64,000 nt of DNA from Pseudomonas sp. N40(2020) (GCF_014472415.1 NZ_JACSZV010000011.1:1-64000), one strand, 5' to 3'. Counted from the first letter of the stretch, positions 7,747 through 18,780 are shown. Notes: a model not told the origin generated them from the sequence alone. Made by a program: numbers and translations.

Positions 7747-10700
7747 ACATTTCGCGGCTGTTCATCCTCCGTCCGGTAGCCACCACCCTGAGCATGCTGG
7801 CCATTATCCTGGCCGGCCTGATCGCTTATCGCTTATTGCCAGTGTCGGCGTTGCCTCAGGTTGATTACCCGACCATCCGCGTCATGACCCTGTATCCCGG
7901 TGCCAGCCCGGACGTGATGACCAGCGCCGTGACCGCGCCGCTTGAGCGCCAGTTCGGGCAGATGCCGGGCCTGACGCAAATGGCCTCGACCAGTTCCGGC
8001 GGTGCTTCGGTGCTGACCCTGCGGTTCAGCCTCGACATCAACATGGACGTCGCCGAACAACAGGTGCAAGCCGCGATCAACGCCGCGACCAATCTGTTGC
8101 CGACCGATTTGCCGGCGCCGCCGGTGTACAACAAGGTCAACCCGGCGGATACCCCGGTGCTGACCTTGGCCATCACCTCGAAAACCATGCTCCTGCCCAA
8201 GCTCAATGATCTGGTCGATACGCGCATGGCGCAGAAAATCGCCCAGATCAGTGGCGTCGGCATGGTCAGCATTGCCGGCGGTCAACGTCAGGCGGTGCGA
8301 ATCAAGGTCAACCCGGAGGCCCTGGCCGCCAACAGCCTGAACCTGTCGGATGTGCGCACGTTGATCAGCGCCTCCAACGTCAACCAGCCGAAGGGTAACT
8401 TCGACGGCCCGACGCGGGTGTCGATGCTCGACGCCAACGATCAGCTGACGTCGCCCAAGGACTACGCCAACCTGATCCTCGCCTACAAGAATGGCGCACC
8501 GCTGCGGCTCAAGGATGTCGCGGAGATCGTCGACGGTGCCGAGAACGAACGCCTCGCCGCGTGGGCCAACCAGAATCAGGCGGTTTTGCTCAACATTCAG
8601 CGTCAACCTGGCGCCAACGTGATTGAAGTGGTCGACCGGATCAAGGCCTTGCTGCCGAGCATCACCGACAACCTGCCGGCCGGTCTTGATGTCACCGTGC
8701 TGACCGACCGCACCCAGACCATTCGTGCCTCGGTCACCGACGTGCAGCACGAGTTGCTGATCGCCATCGCGCTGGTGGTGATGGTGACCTTCCTGTTCCT
8801 GCGCCGTTTCAGCGCGACGATCATTCCGTCGGTGGCCGTGCCGCTGTCGTTGATCGGCACCTTCGGTGTGATGTACCTCGCCGGGTTCTCGGTCAACAAC
8901 CTGACCCTGATGGCGTTGACCATCGCCACCGGTTTTGTGGTCGACGATGCCATCGTGATGCTGGAAAACATCTCGCGCTTCATCGAGGAGGGCGACAGTC
9001 CGATGCAAGCGGCGCTCAAGGGCGCCAGACAGATCGGCTTCACCCTGATTTCCCTTACCCTGTCGCTGATTGCGGTGCTGATCCCGCTGCTGTTCATGGC
9101 CGATGTGGTCGGGCGCCTGTTCCGCGAATTCGCCATTACCCTGGCAGTGGCAATCCTGATTTCCCTCGTGGTGTCGCTGACCCTGACGCCAATGATGTGC
9201 GCGCGTCTGCTCAAGCGCGAGCCCGAAGAGCACGAACAGGGCCGTTTCTACCGGGCCAGCGGCGCGTGCATCGACTGGATGATTGCCAAATATGGTCGCG
9301 GTTTGCAGTGGGTACTCAAACATCAGCCGCTGACCCTGCTGGTGGCCATTGGCACACTGGCGCTGACCGTGTTCCTTTATATGGTCGTGCCCAAAGGCTT
9401 CTTCCCGGTGCAGGACACCGGGGTGATTCAGGGCATTTCCGAAGCGCCGCAGTCGATTTCCTTCGCCGCCATGGGTGAGCGTCAGCAGGCGTTGGCCAAG
9501 GTCATTCTTGAAGACCCGGCAGTGCAAAGTCTGTCGTCCTACATCGGTGTCGATGGTGACAACGCCACGCTTAACAGCGGCCGCCTGCTGATCAATCTCA
9601 AACCCCATGGCGAGCGTGATCTCAGCGCCACCGAGGTGATCGCGAGACTGCAACCGCAACTGGACAAACTGGTCGGCATTCGTCTGTACATGCAACCGGT
9701 GCAGGACCTGACCATCGAAGACCGCGTCAGCCGTACTCAATACCAGTTCAGCATGTCGTCGCCGGATTCAGAACTGCTCAGCCAATGGAGCGGCCGCTTG
9801 GTCGAAGCCTTGGCGCAGCGCCCGGAACTGACCGACGTCGCCAGTGATTTGCAGGACAAGGGCTTGCAGGTGTATCTGGTGATCGACCGCGATGCGGCCT
9901 CGCGCCTCGGCGTATCGGTGGCGAACATCACCGATGCGCTGTACGACGCCTTCGGTCAGCGGCAGATTTCGACCATCTACACCCAGGCCAGCCAGTACCG
10001 CGTGGTGCTGCAGGCGCAGGCGGGGGAAAGAATCGGCCCGCAGGCGCTGGATCAGATTCACGTCAAGACCACTGACGGCGCGCAGGTGCGCCTGTCGAGT
10101 CTGGCGCATGTCGAGGAACGCCAGGCGCAACTGGCGATCACTCATATCGGTCAGTTCCCGGCGGTGATGATGTCATTCAACCTCGCACCGGGCGTGGCGC
10201 TGGGGCATGCGGTGGACGTCATCGAACAGGTGCAGAAAGACATCGGTATGCCGGTCGGCGTGCAGACCCAGTTCCAGGGCGCGGCCGAAGCGTTTCAAGC
10301 GTCGCTGTCGAGCACCTTGCTGCTGATTCTGGCGGCGGTGGTGACCATGTACATCGTGCTCGGCGTGCTTTACGAGAGCTACATCCACCCGATCACCATT
10401 CTCTCGACTCTGCCATCGGCGGCGGTTGGCGCGTTGCTGGCGTTGCTACTCAGCGGCAATGACCTGGGCATGATCGCAATCATCGGCATCATTCTCTTGA
10501 TCGGTATCGTCAAGAAAAACGCGATCATGATGATCGACTTCGCCCTCGACGCTGAACGCAACCAGGGCATGGCGCCGGAGGAGGCGATCTATCAAGCGGC
10601 GCTGCTGCGTTTCCGGCCGATCCTGATGACCACGTTGGCCGCGCTGTTCGGCGCGGTGCCATTGATGCTGGCCACCGGTTCCGGGGCTGAGTTGCGTCAG

Positions 10701-10844
10701 CCGCTGGGTCTGGTGATGGTTGGCGGGTTGTTGATGAGTCAGGTGTTGACGCTGTTTACCACGCCGGTGATTTACCTGTACTTCGACCGCCTGGGCCGTC
10801 GCTTTGGCAAAACCAATGCCGACACCGAAGAGGTGGTGGTATGA
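7743..10844 (+). CDS. muxB: RND efflux pump MuxB (MdtB-like)
   Basis: 1033 aa, inner-membrane proton-driven transporter of the HAE-1 RND family, 12 expected membrane segments. It starts with the family [20 protein letters not shown] helix. Two large periplasmic loops (about 40-330 and 555-860) flank the six-helix blocks. The second block shows [19 protein letters not shown] and [14 protein letters not shown], both RND hallmarks, and TM4 carries the [14 protein letters not shown] proton-relay aspartates. It overlaps muxA by 4 nt. Together with MuxC it likely forms a heteromultimer, as known for MuxBC/MdtBC. A REP pair separates it from muxC. Confidence 0.93.
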   Translation: MNISRLFILRPVATTLSMLAIILAGLIAYRLLPVSALPQVDYPTIRVMTLYPGASPDVMTSAVTAPLERQFGQMPGLTQMASTSSGGASVLTLRFSLDINMDVAEQQVQAAINAATNLLPTDLPAPPVYNKVNPADTPVLTLAITSKTMLLPKLNDLVDTRMAQKIAQISGVGMVSIAGGQRQAVRIKVNPEALAANSLNLSDVRTLISASNVNQPKGNFDGPTRVSMLDANDQLTSPKDYANLILAYKNGAPLRLKDVAEIVDGAENERLAAWANQNQAVLLNIQRQPGANVIEVVDRIKALLPSITDNLPAGLDVTVLTDRTQTIRASVTDVQHELLIAIALVVMVTFLFLRRFSATIIPSVAVPLSLIGTFGVMYLAGFSVNNLTLMALTIATGFVVDDAIVMLENISRFIEEGDSPMQAALKGARQIGFTLISLTLSLIAVLIPLLFMADVVGRLFREFAITLAVAILISLVVSLTLTPMMCARLLKREPEEHEQGRFYRASGACIDWMIAKYGRGLQWVLKHQPLTLLVAIGTLALTVFLYMVVPKGFFPVQDTGVIQGISEAPQSISFAAMGERQQALAKVILEDPAVQSLSSYIGVDGDNATLNSGRLLINLKPHGERDLSATEVIARLQPQLDKLVGIRLYMQPVQDLTIEDRVSRTQYQFSMSSPDSELLSQWSGRLVEALAQRPELTDVASDLQDKGLQVYLVIDRDAASRLGVSVANITDALYDAFGQRQISTIYTQASQYRVVLQAQAGERIGPQALDQIHVKTTDGAQVRLSSLAHVEERQAQLAITHIGQFPAVMMSFNLAPGVALGHAVDVIEQVQKDIGMPVGVQTQFQGAAEAFQASLSSTLLLILAAVVTMYIVLGVLYESYIHPITILSTLPSAAVGALLALLLSGNDLGMIAIIGIILLIGIVKKNAIMMIDFALDAERNQGMAPEEAIYQAALLRFRPILMTTLAALFGAVPLMLATGSGAELRQPLGLVMVGGLLMSQVLTLFTTPVIYLYFDRLGRRFGKTNADTEEVVV

Positions 10845-10857
10845 CGCAGCGCAAAAC

Positions 10858-10952
10858 CTGTAGGCGTGAGCCTGCTCGCGATGAGGCCGGCACCTGTAAC
10901 ATCCATGCGAACAGATACACCGCTATCGCGAGCAGGCTCATTCCTACAGGGG
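10858..10952. repeat. REP pair inside the mux operon
   Basis: Two inverted REP copies (GAGCCTGCTCGCGATGAGG and CGCTATCGCGAGCAGGCTCA) lie between muxB and muxC. It is unusual because it interrupts an otherwise overlapping operon; it may set different mRNA levels for the two pumps. Confidence 0.85.
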
Positions 10953-10980
10953 AGTGGTGTGAATTCGGAGATTGCGGTCA

Positions 10981-13900
10981 ATGAACCTCTCCGGTCCTTT
11001 CATCAAGCGCCCGGTTGCCACCATGCTCCTGAGCCTGGCGATCATGCTGCTGGGCGGTGTCAGCTTCGGTCTGCTGCCGGTTTCGCCGTTGCCGCAGATG
11101 GACTTCCCGGTGATCGTCGTGCAGGCGAGCCTGCCCGGCGCCAGCCCGGAGGTCATGGCCTCCACGGTGGCCACGCCGCTGGAGCGTTCGTTCGGTGCCA
11201 TTGCCGGCGTCAACACCATGAGCAGCCGCTCCAGTCAGGGTTCAACCCGGGTCATTCTGCAATTCGACCTCGACCGTGACATCAACGGCGCGGCGCGGGA
11301 AGTGCAGGCGGCGATCAACGCTTCGCGCAACCTGCTGCCGAGCGGGATGCGCAGCATGCCGACCTACAAGAAGGTCAACCCGTCGCAGGCGCCAATCATG
11401 GTGCTGTCGTTGACTTCGGATGTGCTGGAAAAAGGTCAGCTCTACGACTTGGCGTCGACCATCCTGTCGCAGAGTCTGTCGCAGGTGCAGGGTGTCGGTG
11501 AGGTGCAGATCGGCGGCAGTTCGTTGCCGGCCGTGCGTATCGAACTCGAACCGCAGGCCCTGAACCAGTACGGCGTCGCGCTCGATGATGTGCGCAAGAC
11601 CATCGCCGATGCCAACGTGCGCCGGCCCAAGGGCTCGGTCGAGGACGGCCAGCGCTTGTGGCAGATCCAGGCCAACGACCAGTTGGAGAAAGCCAAGGAT
11701 TACGAGTCGCTGATCATCCATTACGCCGATGGTGCCGCGTTGCGCCTGAAGGACGTGGCCAAGGTCAGCGACGGCGTCGAAGACCGCTACAACAGCGGTT
11801 TCTTCAACGACGACGCGGCGGTGCTGCTGGTGATCAACCGCCAGGCCGGGGCCAACATTATCGAGACGGTCAACGAGATCAAGGCGCAACTGCCCGCGCT
11901 GCAAGCGGTGCTGCCGGCCAGCGTGAAGCTGAATCTGGCGATGGACCGTTCGCCGGTGATCAAGGCAACGTTACACGAAGCCGAGATGACCCTGTTGATC
12001 GCCGTGGCACTGGTAATTCTGGTGGTGTTCCTGTTTCTCGGTAACTTCCGCGCCTCGCTGATTCCGACATTGGCGGTGCCGGTGTCGCTGGTCGGTACTT
12101 TCGCGGTGATGTACCTCTATGGCTTCTCACTGAACAACCTGTCACTGATGGCGCTGATTCTCGCCACCGGTCTGGTGGTGGACGACGCCATCGTGGTGCT
12201 GGAGAACATTTCGCGGCACATCGACGAAGGCGTCAAACCGATGCAGGCCGCGTATCTGGGGGCCAAGGAAGTCGGGTTTACCTTGTTATCGATGAACGTC
12301 TCGCTGGTCGCGGTGTTCCTGTCGATTCTGTTTATGGGCGGGATTGTCGAGAGTTTGTTCCGCGAATTCTCCATCACGCTGGCTGCGGCCATTGTGGTCT
12401 CGCTGGTGGTTTCGCTGACGCTGACGCCGATGCTCTGCGCCCGCTGGCTCAAGCCGCATACGCCGGGGCAGGAAAACCGTCTGCAACGCTGGAGTCGCAA
12501 GACCAACGACTGGATGGTGGCCAAGTACGCCACGAGCCTCGACTGGGTGCTGCGTCACCGCCGCCTGACGTTGCTCAGCCTGTTCATCACCGTTGGCGTC
12601 AACGTCGCGCTCTATGTGGTGGTGCCGAAGACTTTCATGCCGCAGCAGGATACCGGCCAGTTGATCGGTTTCGTGCGCGGGGACGACGGCCTGTCGTTCA
12701 GCGTGATGCAGCCGAAAATGGAAACCTTCCGTCGCGCCGTGCTCAAGGACGAGGCGGTGGAAAGCGTCGCCGGGTTCATCGGCGGTACCAACGGCACCAA
12801 CAACGCCTTCATGCTGGTACGGCTGAAGCCGATCAAGGATCGCCAGTTGTCGGCACAGAAAGTCATCGAGCGCCTGCGCAAGGAAATGCCTAAGGTGGCC
12901 GGCGCACAATTGATGCTGATGGCCGACCAGGATCTGCAGTTTGGCGGTGGTCGTGAGCAGACCACTTCGCAGTACAGCTACATCCTGCAAAGCGGTGATC
13001 TTGGCGAGTTGCGTGAGTGGTACCCGAAAGTGGTCGCCGCGTTGCGGGCGTTGCCGGAGTTGACGGCCATTGATGCCCGTGAAGGCAAAGGCGCGCAGCA
13101 GGTGACTTTGATTGTCGACCGCGATCAGGCCAAGCGCCTGGGGGTGGACATGAGCATGGTGACTGCGGTGCTGAACAACGCTTACAGCCAGCGGCAGATT
13201 TCGACGATCTACGACAGCCTGAACCAGTACCAAGTGGTGATGGAGGTCAATCCGAAATACGCCCAGGATCCGATTACCCTCAAGCAGGTCCAGGTGATCA
13301 CCGCCGACGGCGCACGGATTCCGCTATCGACCATCGCTCACTATGAGAGCAGCCTGGAGGACGATCGCGTCAGCCACGAAGGCCAGTTCGCCTCGGAAGA
13401 TATTTCTTTCGACATGGCTGAAGGCGTGACGGTAGAGCAGGGCAGTGCCGCCATCGAACGGGCGATTGCCAAGCTCGGCTTGCCAGAAGGCGTGATCGCG
13501 AAAATGGCCGGTACTGCCGATGCGTTCGCCGCCACCCAGAAGAGCCAGCCGTTCATGATTCTTGGCGCGCTGTTGGCGGTGTATCTGGTGTTGGGCGTGC
13601 TGTATGAAAGCTACATTCATCCGCTGACGATTCTGTCGACGCTGCCGTCGGCCGGTGTTGGCGCATTGCTGTCGATCTATGCATTGGGCGGCGAATTCAG
13701 CCTGATCTCGTTGCTCGGGCTGTTCCTGCTGATCGGGGTGGTGAAGAAAAATGCGATCCTGATGATCGACCTCGCACTGCAACTGGAACGGCATCAGGGC
13801 ATGTCGCCGCTGGAATCGATCCGCAGTGCTTGCCTGCAACGTCTGCGCCCCATTCTGATGACCACATTGGCGGCCATCCTCGGTGCCTTGCCGTTGCTGC

Positions 13901-14088
13901 TCAGCCGGGCGGAAGGCGCGGAAATGCGCCAGCCATTGGGCTTGACCATCATCGGCGGGCTGGTTTTCAGCCAGGTGCTGACGCTTTACACCACCCCGGT
14001 GGTCTACCTCTATCTCGACAAGCTTCGCCATCGTTTCAACAAATGGCGTGGCGTGCGTACTGACGCTGCTCTGGAAACTCCGCTATGA
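10981..14088 (+). CDS. muxC: RND efflux pump MuxC (MdtC-like)
   Basis: 1035 aa, second RND pump of the tandem and clearly paralogous to MuxB. It starts MNLSGPFIKRPVATMLLSLA. The TM4 relay GLVVDDAIVVLENISRH and the C-terminal [19 protein letters not shown] / GVVKKNAILMIDLA motifs are present. ATG 10981 is preferred over a TTG three codons upstream because GGAG sits 10 nt before it; the length then matches known MuxC proteins. It overlaps opmB in ATGA. In P. aeruginosa the MuxABC-OpmB system exports novobiocin, aztreonam, macrolides and tetracycline; the same range here is inferred. Confidence 0.93.
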   Translation: MNLSGPFIKRPVATMLLSLAIMLLGGVSFGLLPVSPLPQMDFPVIVVQASLPGASPEVMASTVATPLERSFGAIAGVNTMSSRSSQGSTRVILQFDLDRDINGAAREVQAAINASRNLLPSGMRSMPTYKKVNPSQAPIMVLSLTSDVLEKGQLYDLASTILSQSLSQVQGVGEVQIGGSSLPAVRIELEPQALNQYGVALDDVRKTIADANVRRPKGSVEDGQRLWQIQANDQLEKAKDYESLIIHYADGAALRLKDVAKVSDGVEDRYNSGFFNDDAAVLLVINRQAGANIIETVNEIKAQLPALQAVLPASVKLNLAMDRSPVIKATLHEAEMTLLIAVALVILVVFLFLGNFRASLIPTLAVPVSLVGTFAVMYLYGFSLNNLSLMALILATGLVVDDAIVVLENISRHIDEGVKPMQAAYLGAKEVGFTLLSMNVSLVAVFLSILFMGGIVESLFREFSITLAAAIVVSLVVSLTLTPMLCARWLKPHTPGQENRLQRWSRKTNDWMVAKYATSLDWVLRHRRLTLLSLFITVGVNVALYVVVPKTFMPQQDTGQLIGFVRGDDGLSFSVMQPKMETFRRAVLKDEAVESVAGFIGGTNGTNNAFMLVRLKPIKDRQLSAQKVIERLRKEMPKVAGAQLMLMADQDLQFGGGREQTTSQYSYILQSGDLGELREWYPKVVAALRALPELTAIDAREGKGAQQVTLIVDRDQAKRLGVDMSMVTAVLNNAYSQRQISTIYDSLNQYQVVMEVNPKYAQDPITLKQVQVITADGARIPLSTIAHYESSLEDDRVSHEGQFASEDISFDMAEGVTVEQGSAAIERAIAKLGLPEGVIAKMAGTADAFAATQKSQPFMILGALLAVYLVLGVLYESYIHPLTILSTLPSAGVGALLSIYALGGEFSLISLLGLFLLIGVVKKNAILMIDLALQLERHQGMSPLESIRSACLQRLRPILMTTLAAILGALPLLLSRAEGAEMRQPLGLTIIGGLVFSQVLTLYTTPVVYLYLDKLRHRFNKWRGVRTDAALETPL

Positions 14089-15554
14089 CTGACCGTTCGC
14101 TTTTCAATCTGGCCACTGTTCGCGGCTCGCGTCTGTTGAGCCTGTCGCTGTGCGTGGCAATGCTCAGTGCCTGCGCCGTCGGCCCGGACTACCAGCGCCC
14201 GCAGACGGCTGAAATTCCTCAATACAAGGAAGCTGAAGGCTGGCGTCAAGCCAACCCGAGCGATTCGCTGGCGCGTGGCGCGTGGTGGGAGTTGTATGGC
14301 GATCAGCAACTCAACGGGCTGATCGAAAAACTCAACAGCTCCAACCAGACCGTCGCCCAGTCGGAAGCCCAGTTTCGACAGGCGCAGGCCCTCGTCCGCA
14401 GTGCGCGCGGGGCGTTCTACCCAAGCGTCGACCTGAGCGTGGGCAAAACCCGCTCCAGCCAAGGCACCGGCAGCAGCAGTTCGAGTTTGAGCAGTTCTTC
14501 CAGCGGCATTCGCGACACCTACAGCGCGGAGTTGGGCGTGAGTTGGGAGGCCGATGTCTGGGGCAAGTTGCGTCGCGGTCTTGAGGCCGATCAGGCCAGC
14601 GCACAGGCGAGTTTCGCCGATCTTGCCGCGATGCGTTTGAGTCAGCAATCGGAGCTGGTGCAGAACTACCTGCAACTGCGGGTGATCGATCAGCAGAAGC
14701 GTCTGCTCGAAGCGACGGTTGCGGCGTATGAGCGCTCGCTGAAAATGACCCAGAACCAATACCGCGCGGGTGTTTCCGGGCGTGATGCGGTGGCGCAGGC
14801 GCAGACGCAACTGAAAAGCACCCAGGCTGATCTGGTCGATCTGATCTGGCAACGCGCGCAATTCGAGAATGCCATTGCTGTGCTGACCGGTCAGGCGCCA
14901 GCGGACTTCAATCTCGCCGAAACCCAGACCATCCCGAACCTGCCGCAGGTGCCGTTGAGCCTGCCGTCGCAATTGCTGGAGCGCCGTCCGGACATCGCCT
15001 CGGCCGAGCGCTCGGTGATCGCCGCCAACGCCAACATCGGTGTGGCGAAAGCGGCGTACTACCCTGATCTGTCCCTGAGCCTGAGCGGCGGTTACAGCAG
15101 CAGTACCTCACAAAACCTGATCAGTTTGCCGAACCGCTTCTGGTCCGTCGGACCAAAACTGGCCTTGCCGCTGTTCGACGGCGGTATCCGCTCGGCAGAA
15201 GTCGACCGAACTGAAGCGGTGTACGACCAGACGGTCGCCAAGTACCGGCAGACCGTGCTCGACGGTTTCCGCGAAGTAGAAAACTATCTGGTGCAGCTCA
15301 AGGTGTATGAGGACGAAGCGGCGGTACGCCAGGAAGCCCTCGATGCTGCCCGCGATTCCTTGCGCCTTACGGAAAACCAGTACAAGGCCGGGCTGATTGC
15401 CTACATCGACGTGGTAGTGGTGCAAGCCACTGCGTTGAGTAATGAGCGCAGTGTGTTGACTATTCTGCAGAACCGTTTGATTGCCAGTGTGCAATTGATT
15501 GCCGCGCTGGGCGGCGGTTGGGATGGCCAGCTCGATGTGAGTGACAACCGCTAG
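14085..15554 (+). CDS. opmB: Outer-membrane efflux channel OpmB (TolC/OprM family)
   Basis: 489 aa lipoprotein channel. The signal peptide ends at lipobox LSAC-AVGPDYQRP (Cys about residue 26). Two repeated OEP domains follow (about 80-270 and 285-480), each with the long coiled-coil hairpins; the LERRPDIASAERSVIAANANIGVAKAA-type motif near 300-325 is diagnostic for the NodT subfamily. A serine-rich stretch (GSSSSSLSSSSSG, about residues 132-144) sits in the first repeat where strands vary. It is the last gene of the mux operon, and no intrinsic terminator was found after it. Confidence 0.93.
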   Translation: MTDRSLFNLATVRGSRLLSLSLCVAMLSACAVGPDYQRPQTAEIPQYKEAEGWRQANPSDSLARGAWWELYGDQQLNGLIEKLNSSNQTVAQSEAQFRQAQALVRSARGAFYPSVDLSVGKTRSSQGTGSSSSSLSSSSSGIRDTYSAELGVSWEADVWGKLRRGLEADQASAQASFADLAAMRLSQQSELVQNYLQLRVIDQQKRLLEATVAAYERSLKMTQNQYRAGVSGRDAVAQAQTQLKSTQADLVDLIWQRAQFENAIAVLTGQAPADFNLAETQTIPNLPQVPLSLPSQLLERRPDIASAERSVIAANANIGVAKAAYYPDLSLSLSGGYSSSTSQNLISLPNRFWSVGPKLALPLFDGGIRSAEVDRTEAVYDQTVAKYRQTVLDGFREVENYLVQLKVYEDEAAVRQEALDAARDSLRLTENQYKAGLIAYIDVVVVQATALSNERSVLTILQNRLIASVQLIAALGGGWDGQLDVSDNR

Positions 15555-15772
15555 GCAAAGCGAGCGCAAAAACTGTGGGAGCGAGTTGTCGTCAGCTCTG
15601 TCGCTGGATCGTCCCGGTTCAGAGCATTGTCGGGCCATCAAACAAGCGTTTCATCGGACTGATGGCAATTTGATTACTTAGTCAGTGCGTTCTGCTGTGC
15701 AATCAGTACAATCGCCGCATTTGCCCGACCGAGAATGGACGCGATCCGGTTTGGGTAGTCGTGAGAATCCGC

Positions 15773-17854
15773 ATGCTCATCGGTAGTTATTCCTCCACCC
15801 TGGTTTTCATTTCGTTGTGTGTAGCGATCCTCGCGTCCTACACCGCCCTCGACCTTACCGGACGCATTGCAACAGCCAAGGGCCGTGCCGTGCATTTCTG
15901 GACAGCCGGGGGCGCGTTCGCCATGGGGGTGGGTGTCTGGTCGATGCACTTCATCGGCATGCTCGCCTTCAAGTTGCCGATCTCTCTGGGCTACGACATC
16001 ACGCTCACCGCGCTGTCGCTGTTGATCGCGGTACTGTCCTGCGGTTTTGCCTTGTGGCTGGTCAGTCAGCCGAAATTGCCGATTTTGCAGTTGGCTTTTG
16101 GCTCGCTGATCATGGGCGCCGGTATCAGTGCCATGCATTACACCGGCATGGCGGCGATGCGCATGACGCCCGGGATCGATTACGACCCGACGCTGTTTGG
16201 CGCCTCGTTACTGATTGCCATCGGTGCCTCGGCTGCGGCGTTGTGGATTGCTTTTCGCCTGCGCCAGCATTCGCCCTATGTACGCCTGATTCGCGCCGGG
16301 GCTGCGGTGATCATGGGCATCGCCATTGTCGGCATGCATTACACCGGCATGGCCGCTGCGCAATTTCCTGACGGCAGTTTCTGCGGTGCTGCGCTCAATG
16401 GTCTGAAGGGTAATGGTCTGGACAGCCTGGTGCTGATCACCACGCTAGCGGTGCTGACGATTGCCTTGTTGACCTCAATCCTCGATGCACGGCTTGAAGC
16501 GCGCACCGCCGATCTGGCGCACTCGTTGACGGTGGCCAACCGCGAACTCACGCAACTGGCGCTGCACGACACCCTGACCGGTCTGCCAAACCGCATGCTG
16601 CTCGACGACCGGATCAATCAGGCGATCAAGAAAGTCCAAGAGCAGGGCGGCTGTTTTGCTTTGATGTTCATTGATCTGGACGGCTTCAAACCGGTCAATG
16701 ATGCTTTTGGCCATCACATGGGCGATCAACTGCTGCGCGAAGTCGGTGTGCGCTTGCGCGAAGATTTGCGCAGCCTCGACACGCTGGCACGCATCGGCGG
16801 CGATGAGTTTGTGTTGCTGGTGCGTCTGGCCGAGCCCGATGATGCGTTGGGATTGGCTGCACGCCAGGTCAGCCTGATCGCGCAGCCGTTCCGCGTGGCC
16901 GAACATGACTTGCAGATATCCGCCAGCGTCGGCATTGCCCTGTATCCGGGCAATGGCCAGAACGCCCCGGAACTACTGATGAACGCCGACGCGGCGATGT
17001 ATCACGCCAAGGGTGGCGGCAAGAACGGTTACAGCTTCTTCGATGCGTCGATGAACACCAACGCACGCAAACAGCTGCAACTGTTGCAGGACTTGCGCGC
17101 GGCACTGGAGCACAGCCAGTTCAGCCTGCATTACCAACCCAAGTTCGACGCCGCCAGCGGTCATCCGGTGGGCGCCGAAGCGTTGTTGCGCTGGCAACAT
17201 CCGGTCGACGGCATGCTGATGCCGGACAAGTTTATCGATATGGCGGAGAAAACCGGCCTGATCATTCCAATCGGCGAGTGGGTGCTCAACGAAGCCTGCC
17301 GGCAGATGCGCGAGTGGTACGTGCTGGGCTACACCGACTGGCGTATCGCGGTGAACCTCTCGGCGTTACAGTTCTGCCATGCCGGATTGGTCCGAAGTGT
17401 TGCCAAAGCCTTGGCTACGCACCATTTACCTGCGAATAGCCTGACCCTGGAAATCACCGAAACCACGGCAATGAGCGATGCCGATGCAAGCATGACGGTG
17501 TTGCAGGAGTTGTCGGACATGGGTGTCGACTTGTCCATTGATGACTTCGGTACCGGTTATTCGAGCCTCATGTACCTCAAGCGTTTGCCGGCCAATGAGC
17601 TGAAGATCGACCGTGGGTTTGTGCGGGATCTGGAGCATGACAGTGACGATGCGGCCATCGTGTCGGCGATTGTTGCATTGGGGCAGGCGCTGGGGCTGCG
17701 GATTGTGGCTGAAGGCGTGGAAACGGGTTCGCAGCAGGATTTCCTGACGCAATTGGGCTGTGATTCGCTGCAAGGGTATCTGCTGGGGTATCCGAAGCCG
17801 GCAGACACGTTCATGCAGGACATTGTCAGTGCACAGCGCCTGGCGACAGTCTGA
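15773..17854 (+). CDS. mucR: MHYT-GGDEF-EAL membrane protein, MucR-like
   Basis: 693 aa. The N-terminal MHYT sensor has seven predicted helices and three marks: WSMHFIGM, AMHYTGMAAMRM and GMHYTGMAAAQF (about 60-200). The diguanylate cyclase domain has an intact GGDEF at 342-346 and an RSLD inhibitory site five residues before it. The phosphodiesterase domain has AEALLRW (Glu469), DFGTGYSSLMYLKRL and IVAEGVET, all canonical, so both activities look possible. MucR of P. aeruginosa supplies c-di-GMP for alginate production and has the same layout and SYS start. ATG 15773 is preferred to GTG 15761 on that similarity. Monocistronic. Confidence 0.87.
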   Translation: MLIGSYSSTLVFISLCVAILASYTALDLTGRIATAKGRAVHFWTAGGAFAMGVGVWSMHFIGMLAFKLPISLGYDITLTALSLLIAVLSCGFALWLVSQPKLPILQLAFGSLIMGAGISAMHYTGMAAMRMTPGIDYDPTLFGASLLIAIGASAAALWIAFRLRQHSPYVRLIRAGAAVIMGIAIVGMHYTGMAAAQFPDGSFCGAALNGLKGNGLDSLVLITTLAVLTIALLTSILDARLEARTADLAHSLTVANRELTQLALHDTLTGLPNRMLLDDRINQAIKKVQEQGGCFALMFIDLDGFKPVNDAFGHHMGDQLLREVGVRLREDLRSLDTLARIGGDEFVLLVRLAEPDDALGLAARQVSLIAQPFRVAEHDLQISASVGIALYPGNGQNAPELLMNADAAMYHAKGGGKNGYSFFDASMNTNARKQLQLLQDLRAALEHSQFSLHYQPKFDAASGHPVGAEALLRWQHPVDGMLMPDKFIDMAEKTGLIIPIGEWVLNEACRQMREWYVLGYTDWRIAVNLSALQFCHAGLVRSVAKALATHHLPANSLTLEITETTAMSDADASMTVLQELSDMGVDLSIDDFGTGYSSLMYLKRLPANELKIDRGFVRDLEHDSDDAAIVSAIVALGQALGLRIVAEGVETGSQQDFLTQLGCDSLQGYLLGYPKPADTFMQDIVSAQRLATV

Positions 17855-17868
17855 TAAACCGCGCCATC

Positions 17869-17934
17869 AAGCTCGCTCCCACATTTGAAATGCAATCCCC
17901 TGTGGGAGCGAGCTTGCTCGCGAAAGCGTCGGCC
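17869..17934. repeat. REP-like inverted repeat
   Basis: AAGCTCGCTCCCACA and TGTGGGAGCGAGCTTGCTCG form a hairpin 15 nt after mucR; this is the GTGGGAGCGAGC subtype of REP. Confidence 0.8.
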
Positions 17935-18022
17935 CAGTCAAAAACAGACCTCATGCAAAACCCGCCAATGGCGGTTATTCTTCCCCCCGACTGTTACGTG
18001 TGCATTCAGGGGAAAGGCCAGC

Positions 18023-18769
18023 ATGGATAAAGTCATTGTGATCACCGGTGGCGGGCGCGGGATTGGCGCCGCTACGGCGCTGTTGGCCGCCGAGCAGGGC
18101 TATCGCATCTGCATCAACTACCAGTCAGACGAACAGGCCGCGCAAAGCGTGCTGGAGCAAGTCCGCGCGTTGGGCGCACAGGCCATCGCAGTACGCGCCG
18201 ACGTCAGCATCGAAGACGAAGTGATCGCACTGTTTCAGCGGGTCGACACCGAGTTAGGGCGAGTCACCGCACTGGTGAACAACGCCGGCACTGTCGGGCA
18301 AAAGTCGCGAGTCGATGAGATGTCCGAATTCCGCATCTTGAAAATCATGAAAACCAATGTTCTGGCGCCGATCCTGTGCGCCAAGCACGCGATCCTGCGC
18401 ATGTCGCCCAAGCATGGCGGGCAGGGCGGCAGTATCGTCAACGTGTCGTCGGTGGCATCGCGCTTGGGTTCGCCGAACGAGTATGTCGATTACGCCGCCT
18501 CCAAAGGCGCGCTCGACACGTTCACCATCGGTTTGTCCAAGGAAGTGGCGGGCGAGGGGATTCGCGTGAATGCGGTGCGTCCGGGTTACATCTACACCGA
18601 TTTCCACGCCCTGAGTGGCGATCCTGACCGGGTCAGCAAGCTTGAGTCGGTGATTCCGATGGCCCGTGGCGGGCGCCCGGATGAAGTGGCGGAGGCGATT
18701 ATCTGGTTGTTGTCGGACAAGGCTTCCTATGCCACCGGGACGTTTGTTGATCTGGGTGGTGGGCGGTAA
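18023..18769 (+). CDS. Short-chain dehydrogenase, YgfF-like
   Basis: 248 aa classical SDR. NAD(P) motif TGGGRGIG at 8-15, NNAG near 87-90, catalytic Ser in VNVSSVASRLGS, and Tyr157-x3-Lys161 in VDYAASKGALDT. The phrases SRLGSPNEYVDYAASKGA and WLLSDKASYATGTFVDLGGG make it an ortholog of E. coli YgfF, a glucose-1-dehydrogenase-like protein of unproven substrate. ATG 18023 has GGGGAAAGG upstream; the open extension to 17885 covers a REP and is not coding. Monocistronic, with a long hairpin after the stop. Confidence 0.9.
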   Translation: MDKVIVITGGGRGIGAATALLAAEQGYRICINYQSDEQAAQSVLEQVRALGAQAIAVRADVSIEDEVIALFQRVDTELGRVTALVNNAGTVGQKSRVDEMSEFRILKIMKTNVLAPILCAKHAILRMSPKHGGQGGSIVNVSSVASRLGSPNEYVDYAASKGALDTFTIGLSKEVAGEGIRVNAVRPGYIYTDFHALSGDPDRVSKLESVIPMARGGRPDEVAEAIIWLLSDKASYATGTFVDLGGGR

Positions 18770-18780
18770 AAGAAGCAAGA

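Noticed and set aside
7833..9740. Long open antisense frame opposite muxB
   Set aside because: High-G+C genes keep the opposite strand open; the sense frame is a complete RND pump and the antisense protein has no recognisable motif. The same holds for the long frames opposite glgE (23575-25515), treS (26130-28058) and glgX.
15761..15772. GTG start of the MHYT-GGDEF-EAL gene
   Set aside because: ATG 15773 gives the start expected for MucR and keeps the first membrane helix close to the N terminus.
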